Source of the DNA: Methanobacterium sp. UBA375
Lineage (GTDB): Archaea > Methanobacteriota > Methanobacteria > Methanobacteriales > Methanobacteriaceae
Assembly (NCBI GenBank): GCA_002495625.1
Contig: DAGC01000011.1
Location: 87,370 to 136,110, forward strand
Reading direction: 5' to 3'
DNA length: 48,741 bases
This document shows positions 41,152 through 48,741 of this stretch, one piece after another (positions within the stretch are counted from its first letter, which is position 1; the number at the start of each line of letters is the position of its first letter). The translations under genes and the position numbers were made by a program. The notes beneath the pieces were generated by a model. The model was not told the DNA's origin and searched no databases. It was given only the letters and a program-made list of their open reading frames with translations.

Positions 41152-42690
41152 CTCACTGGAAAACTGGCAAGCGGAATAGTGGAGAGAGTAACATCTGAAT
41201 CTGAACACCAGGTCCATACACTGACCATAAACACACCCATAGCTGCCTTTCTAACACCCAGAAGAATCATCCAGGAACTGGAAAAGCTCGAACTGGAATA
41301 TCTAACCTCCTTTGAAATGATAATCACCCCCGGGCTTATAAGAAAAGATGTAAGTCCCGTGGAGGAGAAAACAGGTATTCCCACATATAAAGGTCCTAAA
41401 GACGCTGCAGATCTCCCGGTGGTCCTGGAGATGATTGAAAAACTGGAATTAAGTCCAAAAATCCCCGCTGACAAACTCATCGAGGATGAACTTAGAAAAA
41501 GGGCTTTACAATTTATAGAAGACTTCGAAAATGATAAAAGTAATGTTAAGAAGCTCTTAAAAAAGCCGGAAAATATCCTGGTGGGAAACCTGCCCGTGGG
41601 GGAAGACTTCCCCATGAGGGTGCTCGCCGAGATAGCCAACGCCCCCCTGCTAACAGATGAGGAACTCCTCAAACGGGCCCAGTACTACCTGGAAAACGGG
41701 GCACACATGATCGACATCGGGATGATAGCCGGAGAATCCCTGGAAGACAAGATCCCAGGCATGGTTAAGCTGTTGAAGGACAACCTGGGAGACGTACCGG
41801 TTAGCATAGACAGCCTGAACTCTGAAGAGTTAAAAGTGGCCATTGAATCCGGGGTTGACCTGGTTTTAAGCTTAGACCACGGTAACTTATACGAGGTTTT
41901 ACCTTTAATACAGGATTATAAAATACCCGCGGTGATACTACCCACGGATTTCAGCAGAAACTGGACACCAGCCACCATTGAAGAGAGGATAAACTCCCTG
42001 GAAAACCTGATGATAAAATGTAAGGGCATCGATGTCATAGCCGACTTAATACTGGACCCCATAAACAGTAAAAGCATAGTGGATTCCGTGATAGCCTGCC
42101 ACGACTTCAAAAAAAGGAACAGGATACCCCTCTTCATGGGAGTGGGCAACGTCACAGAACTCCTGGACACAGATTCAGTAGGGGCAAACGCACTACTATC
42201 TGGAATAGCCATGGAATTAGGAGCAAGCGTACTGTTCACCGTTGAAGAAAGCGGGAAGACACTGGGAAGTGTGCATGAACTCAACGTCTCCTCCAAGATG
42301 ATGTTCCTCGCCAAAAGCAGAGGTTCCATCCCCAAGGATCTGGGGATCAACTTACTGGTACTGAAGGATAAGCGGAAGGGCGAAATGGTGGAGGAAGACA
42401 TTGACGTACCCATAATCGGTGGGGAGGAAGACTACGCATTCACCCAGGATCCCCTGGGCAGCTTCAAGATAATAGTAAAAGACGGCATGATAAACGCAGT
42501 CCACTACAAGAAAATGAAGCCAACTGTATCTGTCCAGGGAAAAACAGCAAAGGCCCTATATGACATGATCATAAAACAGGGATTAATCAGCAGAATAGAA
42601 CACGCCACCTACCTGGGGGCAGAACTCCAGAAGGCCGAGATAGCAGCCAAACTAGGTAAAAATTATACCCAGGACTTTCCCCTGTTTTGA
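41137..42690 (+). CDS. Dihydropteroate synthase-like protein (archaeal pterin biosynthesis family)
   Basis: The protein has 517 residues from the ATG at 41137, chosen because GAGGT lies 6 nt upstream; an ATG at 41104 would add 11 residues copied from the duplicated leader. Residues 170-420 form a DHPS/methyltransferase-like TIM barrel (ENGAHMIDIGMIAGES, VPVSIDSLNSEELKVAIESGVDLVLSLDHGN, DLILDPINSKS). The N-terminal 150 residues are archaeal-specific, and the C-terminus is a small domain. The family is a methanogen relative of dihydropteroate synthase and may serve methanopterin synthesis, but its reaction is not established from sequence. Confidence 0.85.
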   Translation: MKILILTGKLASGIVERVTSESEHQVHTLTINTPIAAFLTPRRIIQELEKLELEYLTSFEMIITPGLIRKDVSPVEEKTGIPTYKGPKDAADLPVVLEMIEKLELSPKIPADKLIEDELRKRALQFIEDFENDKSNVKKLLKKPENILVGNLPVGEDFPMRVLAEIANAPLLTDEELLKRAQYYLENGAHMIDIGMIAGESLEDKIPGMVKLLKDNLGDVPVSIDSLNSEELKVAIESGVDLVLSLDHGNLYEVLPLIQDYKIPAVILPTDFSRNWTPATIEERINSLENLMIKCKGIDVIADLILDPINSKSIVDSVIACHDFKKRNRIPLFMGVGNVTELLDTDSVGANALLSGIAMELGASVLFTVEESGKTLGSVHELNVSSKMMFLAKSRGSIPKDLGINLLVLKDKRKGEMVEEDIDVPIIGGEEDYAFTQDPLGSFKIIVKDGMINAVHYKKMKPTVSVQGKTAKALYDMIIKQGLISRIEHATYLGAELQKAEIAAKLGKNYTQDFPLF

Positions 42691-42708
42691 AGTGAAAATT
42701 AAAATTAC

Positions 42709-42728
42709 CTATATATAATAATATATAG
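42709..42728. other. AT-rich palindrome after DHPS-like gene
   Basis: CTATATAT and ATATATAG form 8-bp arms around AATA, between the DHPS-like gene and the tRNA-thiolation gene. It may include the promoter of the latter. Confidence 0.3.
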
Positions 42729-42834
42729 ATGTAAAAACCTACAAAAACATCCTTACTTTTATTTAAATTAATTCCATATAGAATCAAATTTTTAACAGGT
42801 TAGCCATCCTAAATACACTATATCGGAGAATAAA

Positions 42835-43824
42835 ATGAATACATGCAGTAAATGCGGTAACCAGCAGATCATAATCCGAAAAAAACATTCCGGCCAGAGC
42901 CTGTGCCAGGAATGCTTCATAAAATCCATCAACGAAAAGGTTCTAAAAGACACCCGCAAGTACAAGCTTCTAGAAAAAGGCGACAAGGTTTTAATGGCCC
43001 TATCCGGTGGAAAGGACAGTGTCATAGCTTTACATATCCTGAACTCCCTCCGAGAGAAGAACATCATCGACATAGTCGCGGTAACCATAGACGAAGGAAT
43101 AAAGGGTTACCGTAAGGAAGGAGTAGAAATCGCCAAAGCCAATACCAGAGCACTGGGAATAGAGCATAGAGTTGTGAGTTTCAAGGAATACTTCGGCCGG
43201 ACCTTGGATGAGATGATGGGCCAGGATGATATAAGACTCCAGGATGGTACAGGCCATGGTGATGCAGGCAAGGATGATAAAAGTCACCGGGGTAATACTG
43301 AGCCAAGGCACGCCTGCACCTACTGCGGAGTATTCCGCCGGTGGATCTTAAACCGGGTGGCCCAGGAAGAAGGGGCCACCAAGATAGCAACCGGTCATAA
43401 CCTAGACGATGAGACCCAGTCCATACTCATGAACTACCTGGAGGGGAACATCAACAACCTCATCCGCATCGGACCCAAATCAGAGTCCCGGGATGAAAGG
43501 TTCACCGTGAAAATCAAACCACTACGGGAGATACCTGAAAAAGAGATAGGACTTTATGCCATAGCAGCCGACTTAAATGTGCACCTTGCCGGATGTCCCT
43601 ATGCCGGCGAGTCATTCCGGAGAGAAATAGGTGAGTTTATAAAGGAACTGTCTCGAGATCATCCCACCATCATGTATTCCACTCTACGGGGATTCGATAA
43701 GATAAAACCTATCCTAAAGAAGGAATTAACTCCCAAAGGAAACACGGGTGAATGCAGGAGATGCGGAGAGCCCGCAGCAGGAGAACTGTGTAAAGCGTGC
43801 AGTTTCTTAGAGGGATGGGAATAA
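42835..43824 (+). CDS. tRNA 2-thiouridine synthetase of the TtuA/Ncs6 family
   Basis: The 329-residue protein has an N-terminal zinc ribbon (Cys4, Cys7, Cys24, Cys27), the PP-loop SGGKDS (57-62), the cluster cysteines Cys161, Cys164 and Cys254, and a C-terminal zinc site (Cys307, 310, 319, 322). It adenylates a tRNA uridine and inserts sulfur. An acidic, Gly/His-rich insert at 130-158 is not a usual part of the fold. The small beta-grasp protein gene 57 bases downstream is its likely sulfur carrier. Confidence 0.9.
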   Translation: MNTCSKCGNQQIIIRKKHSGQSLCQECFIKSINEKVLKDTRKYKLLEKGDKVLMALSGGKDSVIALHILNSLREKNIIDIVAVTIDEGIKGYRKEGVEIAKANTRALGIEHRVVSFKEYFGRTLDEMMGQDDIRLQDGTGHGDAGKDDKSHRGNTEPRHACTYCGVFRRWILNRVAQEEGATKIATGHNLDDETQSILMNYLEGNINNLIRIGPKSESRDERFTVKIKPLREIPEKEIGLYAIAADLNVHLAGCPYAGESFRREIGEFIKELSRDHPTIMYSTLRGFDKIKPILKKELTPKGNTGECRRCGEPAAGELCKACSFLEGWE

Positions 43825-43881
43825 AATTATAATAAATATTATAAATTAAGGATAGGATTTGGTAAATTTGAGGACAATAAT

Positions 43882-44082
43882 ATGCAGGTCAAGGTAATAT
43901 TTGGAGAAGAAAACTTAACAGAAGACGTTCCTGAAGATTACACCATAAAAGAGCTCCTGAAGAAATTAGGAATACCATCAGAAACAGTGGTGGTTAAGAA
44001 AAATGAAGCGATAATAATCGAGGAAGAATTGATCCAGGAAGGAGACACCCTGGAGATTATAAAGGTTATATTCGGTGGTTGA
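43882..44082 (+). CDS. MoaD/ThiS/TtuB-like sulfur-carrier protein
   Basis: The 66-residue beta-grasp protein ends in Gly-Gly (KVIFGG), the site of adenylation and thiocarboxylation. The strand-helix pattern YTIKELLKKLGI and the core VVVKKNEAIIIEEELIQEGDTLEII are typical. Position after the TtuA-like gene implies it delivers sulfur for tRNA thiolation; protein-modifying SAMP activity is an alternative. SD GAGGA precedes the ATG. Confidence 0.9.
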   Translation: MQVKVIFGEENLTEDVPEDYTIKELLKKLGIPSETVVVKKNEAIIIEEELIQEGDTLEIIKVIFGG

Positions 44083-44140
44083 AAGCCCGGGGATACAGTG
44101 GCTGAAATAACCGCAGATGAAAACATAGGGTAGAGCGTAA

Positions 44141-45154
44141 ATGGAAAACACAGAAATCTTAGAAGAACACATATCCCGGTATTTCACCATAATAAACTAC
44201 TCAACAGACCCTGAAAATCCTTATTTTATACTGGGAGATTATGATACAGACAGATTCGCCCAGCTAACCAGGGAACTGGAAGGGATAGGATACACACCAT
44301 GGCTGGAGGAAATTGAAGGAAACTACTATCTCCGGTTAGGTGAATCACCCCCCAGGGGGAAATCAAGGTACCATGTCCAGATCATACTCTTCATCGTCAC
44401 CATAGCAACCACCATTTTCGCGGGGTATTTCTTCGGTAGTGGAAGTATCATAGACGGAATAGCCTTCTCAGCTGCCATCATGGCCATACTCGGTACCCAT
44501 GAGCTCGCCCATTACTTCGCCGCCAGGAAATATGATGTAGAAGCCACTCTACCCTACTTCATACCGGCACCCACACTCATCGGGACCTTCGGGGCGGTGA
44601 TAAATGTTAAATCACCCATACCCAATAAAAACGCCCTCTTTGACCTGGGGGCCAGCGGTCCCCTGGCAGGGCTTATCATCACCATCCCTGTATTATTTAT
44701 TGGGATATACCTCTCCACAGTGGAGCCCTTACAGGCCGGGTCGGTCATATTCAACCCACCATTGCTAATGAGCATCATCGCTTACATCGCCGCCCCGGTG
44801 GTCCCTGAAGGGTACATGCTCAGCATCCATCCAGTGGCCTTCGCCGGCTGGGTGGGTATAGTGGTTACCATGCTCAACCTGATGCCAGTCTCCTTCTTAG
44901 ACGGTGGACACATCTCCCGTTCGATTTTCAAACGGAAATTCCATAAAATCGTCTCCATTGCAGGCATAATAGTGACTGTGATTTTAGGCTGGATACCCAT
45001 GGCCGTCCTAATGGCCATCATATTGTTCCTGTCCCGGGAACACCCCGGAGCCATGGACAACGTGGGAAAATTAAGCAGAAACCGTAAAATATTATCTGTG
45101 GCACTGGTGGTGGTGTTACTGTTATGCCTGGCACCGGCCCCTTCCTATATATAA
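44141..45154 (+). CDS. Site-2 protease-type zinc metalloprotease (M50)
   Basis: The 337-residue protein has a 75-residue soluble N-terminal domain, then about six helices. The zinc site is HELAH (120-124), and the third ligand Asp is in FLDGGH (about 254). It cleaves membrane-spanning substrates within the bilayer. The family includes bacterial and archaeal S2P homologues; the substrate is unknown. It is 58 bases after the sulfur-carrier gene, so the three genes from 42835 may form one transcript. SD is weak (GTAGAG). Confidence 0.9.
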   Translation: MENTEILEEHISRYFTIINYSTDPENPYFILGDYDTDRFAQLTRELEGIGYTPWLEEIEGNYYLRLGESPPRGKSRYHVQIILFIVTIATTIFAGYFFGSGSIIDGIAFSAAIMAILGTHELAHYFAARKYDVEATLPYFIPAPTLIGTFGAVINVKSPIPNKNALFDLGASGPLAGLIITIPVLFIGIYLSTVEPLQAGSVIFNPPLLMSIIAYIAAPVVPEGYMLSIHPVAFAGWVGIVVTMLNLMPVSFLDGGHISRSIFKRKFHKIVSIAGIIVTVILGWIPMAVLMAIILFLSREHPGAMDNVGKLSRNRKILSVALVVVLLLCLAPAPSYI

Positions 45155-45226
45155 TATATGGTAGAGTCAATTTAAAATTTGAAATCTTAAAAAAATTGTT
45201 TAAAAAGTTAATAGAGGCACGTTTTA

Positions 45227-46090
45227 ATGAAAGTTTACTACGAATGCGCACCTTGTTTCCTCCGGCAGGCCCGGGAGGCCCTGGATATGGCGACAACAGA
45301 TGATAAACTGAAATTGGAGATAATGGAAGAGCTAACCAGTATGGTAGGGGAAAATTTCCGTAAAGGAGCAGTTTCCAATAAGATAGGGACCAGAGTCCAC
45401 CGGACCATAAAGGAGAGGACTGGAAATGAGGATCCCTACCTGATCCAGAAGGAAAAATGTAACCAGATAGCCCAGCAATTCTTACCAGCAATCGAAAAGC
45501 TCCTGGAAGAAGATAACTCCCTTAAAAACTATCTTAAAGCAGCTATCACTGGTAATATAATAGATTTCGGAGCATTAGGACTCGACAGGGATATAGAAGC
45601 CCTGATCACCGAGACCATGCAGAAGGACCTGGCAGTGGACCACTCAGATCTACTGGAAGAAGAATTACAGAAAGCAGAGAAGGTCCTGTACTTAGTGGAT
45701 AACATTGGAGAAATAGTCTTTGACAAGTTACTAATCGAAAAACTCAGGGAAGACTATCAGGTGGAAGTTACGGTAGCGGTCAAGGAAAAACCCATACTCA
45801 ACGACGCCTGCATCCCCGACGCCCTGGAGATAGGTTTAGATAAAGTTGCTGAGTTAACAACCATTGGTACAGACTCCATAGGAGTTATTTACGAGGACTT
45901 TTCACCAGAATTTGTGGAGAGATTCCAGGAAACGGACCTGGTAATTGCCAAGGGACTGGGTAACTACGAAGGGCTGGATGAAATAGTACCCGGTGATAAG
46001 CCAATATTCTGCCTTTTAAATGCTAAATGCCGGCCAATCGCCCTGAATATTGGCGTAAAAGTTGGGGATAACGTTGTGTTAAAACTTTAA
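45227..46090 (+). CDS. DUF89-family protein (metal-dependent damage-control phosphatase type)
   Basis: The 287-residue protein carries the family marks: an N-terminal CAPCFLRQA motif (7-15), VDNIGEIVFD with the catalytic-type Asp-Asn around 154-163, KPILNDA, TDSIGV and the GLGNYEG loop. DUF89 enzymes hydrolyse damaged or overflow phosphometabolites using a divalent metal. The N-terminal Cys pair marks the archaeal branch. The substrate is unknown. SD GAGGCAC precedes the ATG. Confidence 0.88.
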   Translation: MKVYYECAPCFLRQAREALDMATTDDKLKLEIMEELTSMVGENFRKGAVSNKIGTRVHRTIKERTGNEDPYLIQKEKCNQIAQQFLPAIEKLLEEDNSLKNYLKAAITGNIIDFGALGLDRDIEALITETMQKDLAVDHSDLLEEELQKAEKVLYLVDNIGEIVFDKLLIEKLREDYQVEVTVAVKEKPILNDACIPDALEIGLDKVAELTTIGTDSIGVIYEDFSPEFVERFQETDLVIAKGLGNYEGLDEIVPGDKPIFCLLNAKCRPIALNIGVKVGDNVVLKL

Positions 46091-46113
46091 TCTAAACAAA
46101 TGGTGGGTGAAAT

Positions 46114-46965
46114 ATGAAAGTAGGGTTTTTAGGTTTCGGAGAAGTGGCATCGGCCCTTTCTGGATGGCTTAAAGATGCAGGGGTGGAAGTTTACACCTCC
46201 CTTGAAGGTAGAAGTGATAAGACACGGGCCAGGGCAAAAAATTACGGTGTAAAAGTTTGTAAAGACAACAAAAGCCTGGCAGAGATTTCTGATATTTTGA
46301 TATCAGCTGTTACCCCTGCTGAAGCTGTAAACATAGCTAAAGATGTGGGTAAATATACCCGGGGAATCTATGTCGATGTAAATAACATCTCACCACAGAC
46401 AGCTAAAGAGGCACTGGACTGCATTGAGAATGGAAAAACTGCAGACGCAGCCATAATAGGCGGTATAAAGAAGGAAGGAATCAAGGTGCTGATTTTGGTA
46501 TCAGGAAGCCACGCGGAACAATTTTCCAGACTGAACCAGTACGGTCTGAACATAAAAGTTATAGCCCCAGAAATAGGTAAGGCCAAAGCCCTGAAGATGC
46601 TTAGAAGTTCCTATACTAAAGGCGTCTCTGCACTGTTACTGGAAACACTCTACCTGGCCAATGAGATGGGACTGGATAATGAATTTTTAAGGTGTTTAGA
46701 GGCCACAGAATGCCCCGGGTTTAGAGAATCCGCCCTTTCCCGGATTAAAAACAGCGCCTATCATGCCCAGAGAAAATCACAGGAAATGGAAGAAGTTCTA
46801 AAATTCATCGAAGATTACAGCAAATTAGAGTTAACAGATGAAGATGAATGTCTTTCCATGATTAAAGCCACCGGTGAATTCTTTAAATATATTTCTAACA
46901 AAATTGAACTGGATGAAAGGCCAAATTATAAAGAGCTTTTTGAATCATTTAAAAGTAAAAATTAA
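46114..46965 (+). CDS. NAD(P)-dependent dehydrogenase-like protein (DUF1932 / 6-phosphogluconate dehydrogenase type)
   Basis: The 283-residue protein has an N-terminal Rossmann fold (VGFLGFGEVASALSGWL, about 3-19) and a helical C-terminal DUF1932 domain (about 180-250). It resembles beta-hydroxyacid dehydrogenases, but the substrate is not evident. SD GGTGGGTGA lies before the ATG. It starts 23 bases after the DUF89 gene and is probably co-transcribed. Confidence 0.85.
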   Translation: MKVGFLGFGEVASALSGWLKDAGVEVYTSLEGRSDKTRARAKNYGVKVCKDNKSLAEISDILISAVTPAEAVNIAKDVGKYTRGIYVDVNNISPQTAKEALDCIENGKTADAAIIGGIKKEGIKVLILVSGSHAEQFSRLNQYGLNIKVIAPEIGKAKALKMLRSSYTKGVSALLLETLYLANEMGLDNEFLRCLEATECPGFRESALSRIKNSAYHAQRKSQEMEEVLKFIEDYSKLELTDEDECLSMIKATGEFFKYISNKIELDERPNYKELFESFKSKN

Positions 46966-47042
46966 CCTATTTTTTCTAAATTCAGTAAGAATTATCTGTT
47001 GGTAAACCAAATTATATATGGGATTTGTTAAGGAGGATACCA

Positions 47043-47240
47043 ATGGCTAAACCTGACCTGGAGAAAATCTGTCAAGAAGATTTAGAGAAACTGATTGATA
47101 AAAAAATCGTCGATGTGAGTTTTAAATCTTATGATGATGATTGCTGGAGGATGCATATAGATACAGATAAGGGAAAGATAGTCATGACCTTCTGCAGGGA
47201 CTGGAAATGCCCCGTAGTTGAATACAGGAAACCAAAATAG
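47043..47240 (+). CDS. Small conserved-looking protein of unknown function
   Basis: The 65-residue protein is not recognised. The ATG at 47043 is chosen because AAGGAGGA lies 4-5 nt upstream; an upstream TTG at 47025 overlaps that SD. It has charged helices at the N-terminus, then beta-strand-like sequence (DCWRMHIDTDKGKIVMTF) and Cys34, Cys53, Cys57. It has no signal peptide or membrane segment. Confidence 0.75.
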   Translation: MAKPDLEKICQEDLEKLIDKKIVDVSFKSYDDDCWRMHIDTDKGKIVMTFCRDWKCPVVEYRKPK

Positions 47241-47256
47241 AATTTAGGTTTTTTTT

Positions 47257-47328
47257 AGTTATTCACTTTTGACACGAATTCTATTTATTATTCTCTATTA
47301 TTCACTTTTCTATACAAACTCTGATTCT
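47257..47328. repeat. Imperfect duplication of the 3' end of the nucleotidyltransferase gene
   Basis: TTATTCACTTTT followed by a related stretch ending in ATTCTA occurs at 47257-47283 and 47298-47328. The second copy holds the gene's stop codon, so the 3' end is repeated downstream. Confidence 0.4.
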
Positions 47329-48618
47329 AAAACCTTCTTTTTTCTCAACCACTTGGGCCTGCAGGGGTATGAAATGGGAATCAATCAACAATCTTAGATA
47401 GGTGGCCTGTTTAGCCGGTAACTTAAGGGGGCTCTTTATTTTACGGTCAGGGGCCCGGATCTGGCAGGCGATCACACCCCTCTTATCCACGAATAATTCG
47501 GCCTCCATACCTGTTTTCAGAGAATCCACCTCGAAGGTTCTAAGGTGCAGGCCAGCATCTAAAGAGTAGATTGGGGGTTCTTTGATCTTTTCACCCTTCC
47601 GGAACATCTTATGAGCCTCTGAAGATGGAACCCCCTGATCCGCCTTTGAAGCGACGAACCAGGCCCTTTCTGTGACCTTGGCAGTGGTCATGTCTGGAGG
47701 GATGATCCCTTTATCCTCGTAATCCCTGATTAACTGGAAGACTTCCTGTTTGGTCACATCCTCTTCCACGGCACTTATGGCCAGCCTGCTCAGGACAGGA
47801 CCATAACCGGCTTTCCTTAAGGATGCCCAGATCTGGTTTTCCAGCCTGTATCTCCGGCCTTTAACCAGTTCATCCGCTGCATCGGCATTGATATGGGCAA
47901 TGTTCAGGAGTTTGGACCTTGAATAATTGTTTAACCTCTGTGTAATGGTATCTATATCTCTTTTGGCAGGTAGGTGGTGGTTTTCAAATTCTTCCTCCAA
48001 AATTTCTACAGTAGAAGAAGGCAGGAGTTTCTTAATACGCCCTGGTATCTCCAACTGATTTTTAAGTATCTCCTGGCGGATAATTCGTCCCGAAATCTTC
48101 TCCCCATCCATCTTGTACTCGGGGATGATATGGAACTTCATCTTCCGGTGATACTTCCTATAGAGAAAATCGTTCACTGCAAACCAGCGGATCACATTCC
48201 TGTTGGGCAGGTTACGGGGAATACCACTGAATATACCCTTCCGTGCGAATTCTGCAGAGAGCTTCTCCACCTTAGGGGTTGAAATATCAGCGGCATCAAC
48301 GTAATCCACCACACCATCTTCGATCATCATGGCAATTCGGATAGGGACAGTGTATGCCAAGGTTAATCTGTGGTGCAGTCCTTCAATGGAAACTATCCTA
48401 TCAGCACCAGCTTCCAGGGCCATCCTGGACCTGGCCTCAAAACTAGAAAAGAACGGAGCATGGTTGGCACTGTACCCTTTGTTTAGATAGATTACAACCT
48501 CACTTCCCTTCTTATCAGCTAATTCCCGGGCTTTTTCAATTAACTTCACATGACCTTCATGGACCGGGTCGAAATCTGCGCTGATCCCTATATCTTTCCC
48601 ATAGGATGTTTTGTTCAT
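47302..48618 (-). CDS. HIGH-motif nucleotidyltransferase, distantly TmcAL-like
   Basis: The 438-residue protein has an N-terminal HxGH nucleotidyltransferase core (ISADFDPVHEGHVKLIEKA, residues 12-30), the matching region KGYSANHAPFFSSFEARSRMALEAGADRIV, and SGRIIRQEI near 180, similar to the second ATP motif. The layout resembles TmcAL, which makes N4-acetylcytidine at tRNA-Met position 34, but archaeal relatives are distant and other adenylating roles are possible. Residues 215-330 are helical, and the last 100 form a beta-rich domain. The ATG at 48618 has no strong SD. Confidence 0.78.
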   Translation of the reverse strand: MNKTSYGKDIGISADFDPVHEGHVKLIEKARELADKKGSEVVIYLNKGYSANHAPFFSSFEARSRMALEAGADRIVSIEGLHHRLTLAYTVPIRIAMMIEDGVVDYVDAADISTPKVEKLSAEFARKGIFSGIPRNLPNRNVIRWFAVNDFLYRKYHRKMKFHIIPEYKMDGEKISGRIIRQEILKNQLEIPGRIKKLLPSSTVEILEEEFENHHLPAKRDIDTITQRLNNYSRSKLLNIAHINADAADELVKGRRYRLENQIWASLRKAGYGPVLSRLAISAVEEDVTKQEVFQLIRDYEDKGIIPPDMTTAKVTERAWFVASKADQGVPSSEAHKMFRKGEKIKEPPIYSLDAGLHLRTFEVDSLKTGMEAELFVDKRGVIACQIRAPDRKIKSPLKLPAKQATYLRLLIDSHFIPLQAQVVEKKEGFRIRVCIEK

Positions 48619-48741
48619 TGAATTAACATTGTTCAGGAAGCCTTAATAAAATATCCGTATTTCACTATGGAATCCCTAAAATTTTTTCTTAACATGAGAA
48701 GTTTTCACTATGTATAAACGGGGGTGTAAAGTTTTTGGGTG

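Noticed and set aside
41004..41672. Minus-strand frame of 222 codons opposite the DHPS-like gene
   Set aside because: Ser-rich composition typical of an antisense shadow; the plus strand has SD, start and family motifs.
44098..44133. GTG-initiated frame of 11 codons between the sulfur-carrier and protease genes
   Set aside because: Too short, no family pattern and only a partial SD; probably spacer.

Overview
The window looks like a chromosomal segment of a hydrogenotrophic methanogen of the Methanobacteriales, most likely Methanobacterium or a close relative. The basis is gene content and order: archaeal CODH/ACS (cdhA-B-C, cooC, cdhD-E), a four-subunit pyruvate:ferredoxin oxidoreductase in the order porC-D-A-B followed by the polyferredoxin genes porE and porF, a geranylgeranyl reductase for archaeal lipids, tRNA genes without encoded CCA, AT-rich TATA-type promoters, and Shine-Dalgarno sites of the GGAGGTGAT type. 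TTG and GTG starts are common. No CRISPR array, insertion sequence, prophage or rRNA was found.

Layout. (1) 1-10.1 kb holds two large exported proteins on the minus strand: a PKD/DUF3344-type surface protein that runs off the left edge, and a CobN-like protein with a signal peptide and a C-terminal membrane anchor. A small methyltransferase gene lies between them. (2) 10.1-10.8 kb is a 740 bp non-coding stretch with three strong hairpins and several palindromes, ahead of a fumarase alpha gene. (3) 11.7-18.5 kb carries a stand-alone LigD-type phosphoesterase and a phosphate-uptake operon (pstS, a TIM-barrel gene, pstC-A-B, phoU, an unknown gene, phoU). (4) 18.8-24.4 kb has a citryl-CoA-lyase-like gene, an MFS exporter divergent from a Cys-rich protein, a metallophosphoesterase, and an HTH-PhoU fusion with a membrane protein. 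(5) 24.6-28.6 kb has tRNA-Thr, tRNA-Leu, a 58-residue ferredoxin with geranylgeranyl reductase, a HEAT-repeat protein and a DNA alkyltransferase. (6) 28.7-40.9 kb is the acetyl-CoA block on the minus strand: CODH/ACS with its ferredoxin, then POR. (7) 41.1-48.6 kb holds pterin-, tRNA-thiolation-, protease- and housekeeping-type genes.

How the genes work together. CODH/ACS makes acetyl-CoA from CO2 and methyl-tetrahydromethanopterin; POR carboxylates it to pyruvate; polyferredoxins carry the electrons. Fumarase and the citryl-CoA-lyase-like enzyme belong to the C4/C6 acid arm. The pst/phoU genes handle phosphate.

Best leads beyond ordinary annotation. First, a roughly 61 bp promoter-like element in which three blocks keep identical spacing; it lies upstream of both exported-protein genes (4878-4938 and 10104-10164). 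Second, the hairpin cluster at 10352-10582. Third, a repeated pattern of short tandem duplications that copy gene starts or gene ends, seen at about seven junctions.
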